DNA of 16,876 nucleotides from Chloroflexi bacterium UBA4733 (GTDB taxonomy: Bacteria; Chloroflexota; UBA4733): positions 457 to 17,332 of the forward strand of contig DHIZ01000419.1 in assembly GCA_002404055.1 (NCBI GenBank). The letters run 5' to 3'. The position numbers and the translations under genes are program-made. Positions 7,007 through 13,151 of this stretch are shown one piece after another. The notes beneath the pieces are model-generated. The model made no database searches. It had not been told where the DNA came from and saw only the letters and a list, made by a program, of their open reading frames with translations. Each line of letters opens with the position of its first letter. The first letter of the stretch is position 1.

Positions 7007-7585
7007 CTAGCCTTCCCTTTCTCTATTGCCGCCAACATCACTGGCGTCGCGCGCGCGTTCCGGCTGGTCCAGTACATCCCGCAGTTGCCGCGTCGCCCGG
7101 TGCAGCCGGCTGCGGACGGTGGTCGCCTTGCAGCCGGTGAGCGCGGCGATCTCGGCCGAAGTCAGCCCCTGCACGTGGCGCAACAGCAACAACCGGCGAT
7201 CACCCGGTGACAGCAGACCGAGCGCTGCCGTCACATCCAGGCGATCTGCCGCCGTTGCCAGGTCGACGTCCTCCTCCTCCTCCGGCTGCCAGAGGCGCGG
7301 CCGGCGTTCCGCTTCGGCGTAGCGTCCGCGTTGCCACTGCATGGCCCGGTTGTAGGCGATGGTGCGCAGCCAGGCGCCGAACTGCTCGGGCTGCCGCAAC
7401 CCGCTCCGACCGAGGTAGGCGTGCAACAGCGTTTCCTGGTACACATCCTCGACATCTTCGGCGCTGGAGAGGAGCCGACCCAGCAGGCTCTCCACCGCCC
7501 GCCGGTGCCGGGCAACCTGTCGGGCAAACGCTGCTGCCGCGTCGGCATCCTCCGGGTGGCTGATCGGGGGAAACGCCAGCGGCAT
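7007..7585 (-). CDS. RNA polymerase sigma-70 family factor, ECF type
   Basis: A 192-residue protein with only sigma2 and sigma4. Sigma2 spans about 20-87 (DVEDVYQETLLHAYLGR, then FGAWLRTIAYNRAMQWQR). An acidic linker PEEEEDVD follows at 101-108. Sigma4 spans about 119-172 (LLSPGDRRLLLLRHVQGLT, helix-turn-helix AEIAALTGCKATTVRSRLHRA). The ATG at 7585 is preceded by AGAGGAG at 6 nt spacing. It is first of a two-gene operon with the ClpX-zinc-finger/ClpN gene, whose start directly abuts its stop codon. It diverges from a HARE-HTH protein gene. The target promoter is unknown, and no classic anti-sigma gene adjoins. Confidence 0.93.
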   Translation of the reverse strand: MPLAFPPISHPEDADAAAAFARQVARHRRAVESLLGRLLSSAEDVEDVYQETLLHAYLGRSGLRQPEQFGAWLRTIAYNRAMQWQRGRYAEAERRPRLWQPEEEEDVDLATAADRLDVTAALGLLSPGDRRLLLLRHVQGLTSAEIAALTGCKATTVRSRLHRATRQLRDVLDQPERARDASDVGGNREREG

Positions 7586-7792
7586 CGCTTTCTCCTCTCT
7601 TGCCGTCCACCTCTATAGTCGCGGCTACGGCGTCATGTGTTGCAGCCATTGCGATAATGGGTGGATAGGAGGCCGCGAATTGGGGTCAAGGCCGGTACTC
7701 GGCACATGCCATGCTGCACTCCGGGAAGTACGATACAGTCGTGCGAGTTCCGTATGTCGAACGCCGTGGAACCAGAAAATGGAGGCACGATC
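7586..7792. promoter_or_regulatory. Divergent intergenic region between sigma-factor and HARE-HTH genes
   Basis: 207 bp separate two divergently transcribed genes, so promoters for both must lie here. I see no convincing sigma70 pair. A short inverted repeat CCATT-GCGAT-AATGG (7646-7660) and a minus-strand TATAGA near 7611-7616 are the only marked features. An ECF-type promoter for autoregulation is possible but cannot be named from one copy. Confidence 0.3.
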
Positions 7793-9178
7793 ATGACGCG
7801 CAATCCCGGACCTTCCGCCAAGAGCCTGGCTCGCGCTGTGCTGCAGGAGGAGGCGCCGCTCAGCGCGGAGGAGATACTCGCTCGTTGCCTGGCGCGCGAG
7901 CGGATCACCAGCCGCAACCCGTTGCAAACAGTGCGCAACGCCCTGACCGCCGACCCGTACTGCGGACGCACGGCGGATGGCCGCTACGTCTACCTTCCCC
8001 GTTTCTTGCGCGGCGCCTGCGTCCGGCTGGTGATGGACATGCTGGCGCCGGAGAAGCGCCTGCTCGTCACCGACCAGGACGTTGTGGAGTTGCTTTGGGT
8101 CATGCGGAGTGGCGGCGAGAGCGGGCCGGCGCCGACGCTGGCGTTGGAGGGCGGCCCCACCGTCCAGCCGACGACGCCACTCGGTCGGCTCGTGTATGAG
8201 TTGAGCCCCATCCTGGAAATGCCGGCGCCATTCTGGAGCTGGTGGACGCAGCGGCGGCAGGAGGGCGCCGACTCACTCCTGATCTGCTGCGACGATGCAG
8301 AGACGGGGCGCTTTCACGCCGAGGCAATTCGGGCGGCGAACCAGGATGCCGGCGCCGTGGAGCGGCGGAACGCGGAGCTGCTCGACGCCGCCGGGGCAAT
8401 TCTGCGCAAGAGCCAGAACCGCATGGCGCAGCACGACCTGGTCCACCGGCTGCTGGCCTGGGGTGTTTACCAGGGGTCGCCCGCTCCCGAGCCGCTTGGC
8501 GTCGTGCTGTTCGCCCTGGACACACCCTTCGTCGTCGACCGCAGGTACGTGACGTACCGCACCGATCTGACGCCTGCCCTGCGACGCCTGTTCGCCCACC
8601 GTCTGGCAGAGGGCCGGCAAGGCCGCGACCGGGCCTGGAGGGTCGTGCTCGACCAGGCGGACGATGGCGAACCGGAGGAGCAACCTGCTTCCCTGCCTGC
8701 GCCGATGCTGCCGACCATCCTGCGCGCCTACCGGCTCCGCGTCACCCTGGCCTGGACCCGTCAGGTGTGGCGCGTGCTGGAACTTCGGGACGACCAGACG
8801 CTGGACGACCTGCACCTGGCCATTCAGCGCGCCTTTGATTGGGATAACGACCACCTCTACGCCTTCCATCTCGGCAGCCGTCCCAACGACGCATTAACCG
8901 CCATCGCAGGTATCGCACCCTATGGCGGCGGTCCTTTCCTTGATGACGAGTCACCGGTCAGCGACGAGGTCGTGCTGGCCGAGTTGGAGCTGCAGCCCGG
9001 GCAGCGTTTCTCCTACCTGTTCGACTTTGGCGACCAGCTCCTGCACGAGATTGAAGTGTTGTCCGCCGCTCCGGCTGTCGGTGATGCCTATCCGCGTGTC
9101 GTCGAGAGCCACGGCCAAGCGCCGCCCCAGTACCCGAACCTGGAGGAGGATTGGGATGACGAGGAGGATGAAGAATAG
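7793..9178 (+). CDS. HARE-HTH and pRiA4b ORF-3-like domain fusion protein
   Basis: A 461-residue protein from ATG 7793, chosen for GGAGG at 7781-7785 with 7 nt spacing; the open frame extends back to 7661 without support. Residues about 9-70 form a winged-helix domain like HARE-HTH (SLARAVLQEEAPLSAEEILARC, NPLQTVRNAL, GRYVYL), a fold proposed to read DNA modification or link DNA to effector enzymes. The middle (70-300) is unassigned but contains a second helical block (QNRMAQHDLVHRLLAWG). Residues about 310-440 match the pRiA4b ORF-3/IS1096 TnpR-like domain: YRLRVTLAWTRQVWRVLEL, DDLHLAIQRAFDWDNDHLYAFHLG, then YLFDFGDQLLHEIEVL. The tail is very acidic (EEDWDDEEDEE). It is divergent from the sigma-factor operon. 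The function is unknown; a DNA-binding regulatory role is inferred from the N-terminal domain. Confidence 0.85.
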   Translation: MTRNPGPSAKSLARAVLQEEAPLSAEEILARCLARERITSRNPLQTVRNALTADPYCGRTADGRYVYLPRFLRGACVRLVMDMLAPEKRLLVTDQDVVELLWVMRSGGESGPAPTLALEGGPTVQPTTPLGRLVYELSPILEMPAPFWSWWTQRRQEGADSLLICCDDAETGRFHAEAIRAANQDAGAVERRNAELLDAAGAILRKSQNRMAQHDLVHRLLAWGVYQGSPAPEPLGVVLFALDTPFVVDRRYVTYRTDLTPALRRLFAHRLAEGRQGRDRAWRVVLDQADDGEPEEQPASLPAPMLPTILRAYRLRVTLAWTRQVWRVLELRDDQTLDDLHLAIQRAFDWDNDHLYAFHLGSRPNDALTAIAGIAPYGGGPFLDDESPVSDEVVLAELELQPGQRFSYLFDFGDQLLHEIEVLSAAPAVGDAYPRVVESHGQAPPQYPNLEEDWDDEEDEE

Positions 9179-9284
9179 GAAACATCGTCACCATAGCTGC
9201 TACATTCTCACTGGACCTCGGTCCATGTCCGGTGAACGTCCAGGCGGCAAGACTTGCCGGATCATACAGGGGAAGGAATAGATC

Positions 9285-10202
9285 GTGTCCCACCAAACTA
9301 CCCAGGAACAGGTCGTCGCCCAGATGCTCTCGGCGGCACAGCTAGCCCTCCTGCCGTCCGATCAGGACGTTGCGTTTTACCAGGAACACGGCTACTACCT
9401 CTCACCCGTGATTTTGGATGAGGCGCAAATCGACGCTGCCATCGCCGGGAGCGAACGCTTTTACGCCGGTGATGTCAGCGACTCCGGCATCAAGGCGCTG
9501 GCGCGCTTCCGCCCCACCGGTACGGCGCCCGAAGGGCTGCGCAAGAACGATTACGCCTCCTTCTTTTGCCCGGAACTGGCAGTGCTGACGCACCAGCCGA
9601 TCCTCGGCGCCATCGCCGCCCGGCTGACCGGCGCACCAAGCATCCGGCTGTGGCACGACCAGTTGCTCTACAAACCGACGGACAGCCCGGACAAGCCTGC
9701 GCGTGTCGGCTGGCACACCGATCGCCAGTACTGGCTGTGTGCCAGTTCCGACGCCATGCTGACCGCCTGGATCCCCTTCCACGATTGCGACGAAGCGATG
9801 GGCTCCATCGCCTTCGTCGAGGGCAGCAATCGCTGGACCGAACAGTCGAAGGGGCTAAACTTCTTCAGCCACGATCTGGCGACCATTGAGCAGGGCTTCG
9901 CCTCCGGTGGCCAGCCGGTGGTCAAGACGACTGTGAACTTCCGCAAGGGGCAGGTCAGCTTCCATAACTGCCGGACGATCCATGGCAGTGGCCCCAATGT
10001 GTGCGGCGACCCGCGTCGCGCCATTGCCGTCCATCTCCAGGATGAGGCCAACCGCTACCGCGAGTACATGGGCGACAACGGCCAGCTCGCGCGCCACGCC
10101 AATAATGCGCTCTGCCGGCAAGTGGACGGCGTTCCCGACTATGCCGACCCGACCATCTGCCCTGTGCTGTACCGAAGCGAGGCGACGCCCTCAGGGGAAT
10201 AG
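9285..10202 (+). CDS. Phytanoyl-CoA dioxygenase (PhyH) family Fe(II)/2-oxoglutarate oxygenase
   Basis: A 305-residue protein starting with GTG at 9285; GGGGAAGGAA lies about 7 nt upstream. The facial triad is visible: H144 and D146 in GWHTDRQYW, and H233 in TIHGSGPN. An arginine pair R244/R245 (PRRAIAVHL) provides the 2-oxoglutarate anchor. The N-terminal block FYQEHGYYLSPVIL is typical of the family. Members hydroxylate varied small molecules or lipids using 2-oxoglutarate and oxygen; the substrate here is unknown. All metal ligands are present, so activity is expected. No partner gene is coupled to it; its last 12 nt overlap a decayed Uma2 tail on the opposite strand. Confidence 0.92.
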   Translation: MSHQTTQEQVVAQMLSAAQLALLPSDQDVAFYQEHGYYLSPVILDEAQIDAAIAGSERFYAGDVSDSGIKALARFRPTGTAPEGLRKNDYASFFCPELAVLTHQPILGAIAARLTGAPSIRLWHDQLLYKPTDSPDKPARVGWHTDRQYWLCASSDAMLTAWIPFHDCDEAMGSIAFVEGSNRWTEQSKGLNFFSHDLATIEQGFASGGQPVVKTTVNFRKGQVSFHNCRTIHGSGPNVCGDPRRAIAVHLQDEANRYREYMGDNGQLARHANNALCRQVDGVPDYADPTICPVLYRSEATPSGE

Positions 10203-10340
10203 CTGTGCTACCGGGTAGCGAAAGCCAGGGATGATGTCGTCACCGTCCAGTTCATCGGCGACGCCCAGAGCAATCGGCTAGGTCGTTGCGCCCGCGCGCC
10301 AGACATCCACTCGCCGGTAGCGCGGCCAGCCATCGAGCCG
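10191..10340 (-). pseudogene. Decayed C-terminal remnant of a Uma2 family gene
   Basis: Reading the minus strand from about 10340 down to TGA at 10193-10191 gives RLDGWPRYRRVDVWRAG, then TT, an in-frame TAG, and PIALGVADELDGDDIIPGF followed by RYPVAQLFP. This is the typical Uma2 ending (R.V.VYRPG ... L.G.DVLPGF.LPVA.LF). The internal stop and the lack of the nuclease core upstream mark it as a remnant. The region otherwise holds no gene, and its last bases overlap the 3' end of the dioxygenase gene. Recognition is by eye; an alignment would settle it. Confidence 0.62.
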
Positions 10341-10349
10341 AGTGACAAG

Positions 10350-10369
10350 CCCCCGCCTTCTGGCGGGGG
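10350..10369 (-). terminator. GC-rich perfect hairpin between convergent genes
   Basis: CCCCCGCC (10350-10357), loop TTCT, GGCGGGGG (10362-10369). It lies 35 nt downstream of the lacI-type stop codon and between two convergent genes, so it may end transcription from either side. On the minus strand it is followed by CTTGT, not a true T-run, so it may instead be a dispersed repeat. Confidence 0.5.
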
Positions 10370-10403
10370 TGATTGACATGGCTTTCCCTTCTCTCAGGCC
10401 GCT

Positions 10404-11420
10404 TCAGGTTCCTGGTGGCGCTGTGCTGGCGCCGGGAACGAGGCGGGGGGCCAGCAGCCGCCGCCGCTGGGTCGGGGGTTCGCCGTTGAGCAGACGCAGC
10501 AGCGTCTCGATGGCGGCGGCGGCCATCTCGCCGGTCGGTTGGACAATGGCGGTGACCCCGCCCTGCTCCTGTTCCAGCGCGAAGTCATCAATGCCGACGA
10601 CGCTGCAGTCCCCGGGTACGGCAACGCCCTGTTCGTGCAGCGCCCGTAGGCAGCCGGCGCGCAAAGCCGCATCGGTGACGATCAACGCGCTGACACCGGT
10701 CGCCGCCAGGAGCTCTCGGGTTGCGGTATAGCCGTCCTGCTCCTGGAATCGCCGCCACTGCACCAGGGTCGGATCGACGACCCCGCATTCCAACAGCGCC
10801 TGCCGATAGCCCTGGTAGCGGTCCTGGCAAAACGGGAGTTCGGCCACACCGTTCAGCAGGCCGATACGCCGGTGGCCGAGGTCCAGCAGATGCCGTGCAG
10901 CGAGATAACCGACAGCGATGTTATCGATATCGACCGTGTAGACTTGCGGGTCGCCGTAGCGACCGACGATGACAAAGGGGCAGTCGGCCGCCTGGAGTGC
11001 GGTTACGCGAGCGTCTTCCAGGCGCATATTCGTCAACAGCAATCCGTCGACTTCCCGTTGCAAGTAGCGGCGGGCATAGTCATCAGCGCTGGCGCTATCG
11101 GAGCGCAGGGACACGTGCCAGACCAGGTCATAGCCGTGCTGGGCGGCCGCCTCCCCGGCGCCCAGCATGAAGGCACTGAAGAAGCCGGCGGGGATGGGAG
11201 GCTCGCCGATGCGCGGCATGATCAGCCCGAGCAGACGACTCCGTCGACTCTGCAAGCGGCGGGCGGCCGCGTTGGGATGATAGTGCAATTCTTGGATGGC
11301 CGCTTCCACGCGCGCGCGGGCATCGCCGCTCACGTTCCGTGCCTTGGTGAGCACCTTGGAGACCGTGGACTTGCTGACGCCTGCCCGCTGCGCCACGTCG
11401 AAGATCGTTGGCTGCGTCAC
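10404..11420 (-). CDS. LacI/GalR family transcriptional repressor
   Basis: A 338-residue protein with a GTG start at 11420-11418, chosen because GGGGGAG lies 9 nt upstream and TIFDVAQRAGVSKSTVSKVL follows at once. The N-terminal helix-turn-helix spans about residues 4-24 and the hinge helix region (YHPNAAARRLQ) about 47-57. The rest is the periplasmic-binding-protein-like effector domain, with LLGLIMP at its start and GIDDFALEQEQGGVTAIVQP near the end. A perfect 18-bp palindrome with central AACGTT lies 63 nt upstream, at the start site of the divergent sugar-uptake operon. It therefore very likely represses that operon and perhaps itself. The inducer would be a sugar, perhaps a mannoside released by the GH38-like enzyme (inference). 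Confidence 0.95.
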   Translation of the reverse strand: MTQPTIFDVAQRAGVSKSTVSKVLTKARNVSGDARARVEAAIQELHYHPNAAARRLQSRRSRLLGLIMPRIGEPPIPAGFFSAFMLGAGEAAAQHGYDLVWHVSLRSDSASADDYARRYLQREVDGLLLTNMRLEDARVTALQAADCPFVIVGRYGDPQVYTVDIDNIAVGYLAARHLLDLGHRRIGLLNGVAELPFCQDRYQGYRQALLECGVVDPTLVQWRRFQEQDGYTATRELLAATGVSALIVTDAALRAGCLRALHEQGVAVPGDCSVVGIDDFALEQEQGGVTAIVQPTGEMAAAAIETLLRLLNGEPPTQRRRLLAPRLVPGASTAPPGT

Positions 11421-11450
11421 CTCGGCTAGCTCCCCCTTTGTGAGCGGGTC

Positions 11451-11479
11451 TTGACAAGTTGGCCCGCATTCCGTAGAGT
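11451..11479 (+). promoter_or_regulatory. Sigma70-type promoter of the solute-binding protein / GH38 operon
   Basis: A perfect TTGACA (11451-11456), a 17-nt spacer, then TAGAGT (11474-11479, 4 of 6 to TATAAT). Transcription would begin near 11486, inside the LacI-type palindrome, leaving a leader of about 118 nt before the first gene. Spacing is optimal, and the location next to an operator strengthens the call. Confidence 0.65.
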
Positions 11480-11482
11480 ACC

Positions 11483-11500
11483 TCGTGGAACGTTCCACGA
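11483..11500. promoter_or_regulatory. LacI-family operator, perfect 18-bp palindrome
   Basis: TCGTGGAACGTTCCACGA is exactly self-complementary with the central CG step typical of LacI/GalR sites. It begins 3 nt after the -10 box and covers the predicted start site, so bound repressor would block initiation. It lies between the divergent repressor and solute-binding-protein genes. Confidence 0.85.
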
Positions 11501-11603
11501 TGCGAGCAGTGATGGGACTGCTGATCGGTGGGACGGCCCGGCCTGCGCACGCGCGCGGGTCAACGAGAACACGCCTCGGGGACGAGGCAGAAAGTAAGAT
11601 GCT

Positions 11604-13151
11604 ATGGCAGTCCAACGTTGGTCGCGCCGCACGGTGGTGCGCAGTATGGCTGGGTCCGGGTTGGTGGTACTGGCAGGCATGGCGTTGAGCGCCTGTGGCG
11701 GAGCCGCCACAGCGACGACCTCTTCGACGGCTGCAGTCACGTCGGCAGCCATCTCGGCTGCGGCGAGCACGCCCGCCAGCAGCGCGGCCGCGACGACCGC
11801 CGTCGTCGCCACGACCAGCGTCGCCAGCAGTACAGCCGCCACCTCTGCCAGCGCCGCTGCCGTGAGCGCGGCAACGAGCGCCGCCTCGACGGCAGCCCCC
11901 GCTGCGTCCGGCAGCAAGGCTGCAGCCGGCATCGAGTACTGGCACATCTTCGGCGGCACCGACACGGCGACGATGAACCACATGCTGGATGCCTTCGTCA
12001 CCGCCCATCCGGACATCCCCGTCCAGAGGACGCAGTTGGGCTTCGGGAACATGGCGAAGAAGATCACCACGGCCATCGCCGGCGGCACGCCGCCCAACGT
12101 CTTTATGAACGGCGATGCACCGGTGGCCTCCGCCTACGGCGTCCTCGGTGTCGTCAAGGCGGTGGACGCCTTTGCCAAACAGGACGGCATCTCTGCCGAC
12201 ATCTTCTTACAGGCGCTGCAACCCACCTTTGTCGAAGCCGGCAAGATGTGGGGTCTGCGCTTCAACACTGACGTCCGCCCCCTCTACTACAACGTCAACG
12301 CCTTTCAGGAGGTCGGACTGGACCCTGCCAAACCGCCCACGACCTGGGATGAACTGATCGCCGCATCCAAGAAGCTGACGAAGAAGGCCCCCGATGGCAC
12401 GTTGCAACGGGTCGGCTGGTGGCCGGGCTACGGTCAGGTCTTCTTTTACCAACTCGATCGCAGCAACGGCGGACATCTTTCCGATGCAGCCGGCAGCAAG
12501 GTGCTGTTCGACGACGATGCCGGCGTGGGCGTGCTTGACTTCGTCCGTCAGGCCGCCAATGCCGTCGGCGCCGCGGCGGAGTATGCGACCTTTGCCAAGA
12601 GCTTCGGCAGCAACGCCAAAGACCCCTTCATAACCGGGCAGGTCGCCATGGAGTTCAACGGCAGTTGGCTCAAGCAGACCTACACCCAATACGGCGCCGA
12701 CCTCAACTACAAGGCGGCGCTCTTGCCCTTTCCCAAGAAGCAGGTCAGCATCTCCGGCGGCTTCACGCTGAGCATCCCGGCCGCCAGTCCAGCCAACAAG
12801 GACGACGCCTCCTGGCAATTATTGAAGTTCCTCTGCACTGACAAGACGCAGCAGCTCTACATGGCCAAGACCGGCCAGTTGTCGGCGCTGGTCTCGCTGG
12901 CGGACGATCCCTACTTCCAGTCCGACCCCATCTTGAAGGTAGTGGCCGAACAGATGAAATCGACGTCGCTCTTCCCCTGGCAGCCGCCGCTCTCCAAGCT
13001 CGGCAGCTCCCTGTCCGCCGCCGTGACCGGCGCCATCGCCAATACTGCCCCTTCCAAGCAACTGCTGGACACGGCAGCGCAACTCACCCAGGCGGCCATC
13101 GACCAGTACAACCAGCAGAACCCGCAATGGCTCCAGAACTTCGGGAAGTAA
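11604..13151 (+). CDS. ABC transporter sugar-binding lipoprotein (family 1 solute-binding protein)
   Basis: A 515-residue protein. Residues 1-31 are a signal peptide with twin arginines (WSRRTVV, R8-R9) and a lipobox LSAC with C31 as the lipidated cysteine; export may be by Tat. Residues 34-108 are a low-complexity Ala/Ser/Thr/Val linker of about 75 residues, far longer than the usual tether. The binding domain starts at IEYWHIFGG (110) and carries family features such as FNTDVRPLYYNVNAFQEVGLDP, PPTTWDELIAASKKL, FITGQVAMEFNGSW and GGFTLSIPA. It is the MalE/UgpB-like carbohydrate-binding type. Ribosome site is poor (GAGG at 16 nt). Promoter and LacI-type operator lie upstream. The stop overlaps the next gene's ATG (TAATG). 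No permease or ATPase genes are nearby, so it must work with components encoded elsewhere. Confidence 0.93.
   Translation: MAVQRWSRRTVVRSMAGSGLVVLAGMALSACGGAATATTSSTAAVTSAAISAAASTPASSAAATTAVVATTSVASSTAATSASAAAVSAATSAASTAAPAASGSKAAAGIEYWHIFGGTDTATMNHMLDAFVTAHPDIPVQRTQLGFGNMAKKITTAIAGGTPPNVFMNGDAPVASAYGVLGVVKAVDAFAKQDGISADIFLQALQPTFVEAGKMWGLRFNTDVRPLYYNVNAFQEVGLDPAKPPTTWDELIAASKKLTKKAPDGTLQRVGWWPGYGQVFFYQLDRSNGGHLSDAAGSKVLFDDDAGVGVLDFVRQAANAVGAAAEYATFAKSFGSNAKDPFITGQVAMEFNGSWLKQTYTQYGADLNYKAALLPFPKKQVSISGGFTLSIPAASPANKDDASWQLLKFLCTDKTQQLYMAKTGQLSALVSLADDPYFQSDPILKVVAEQMKSTSLFPWQPPLSKLGSSLSAAVTGAIANTAPSKQLLDTAAQLTQAAIDQYNQQNPQWLQNFGK

Noticed and set aside
8242..8838. Open frames of about 198 codons on both strands
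   Set aside because: They lie inside the HARE-HTH/pRiA4b gene, are Arg/Gly/Pro-rich and lack ribosome sites.
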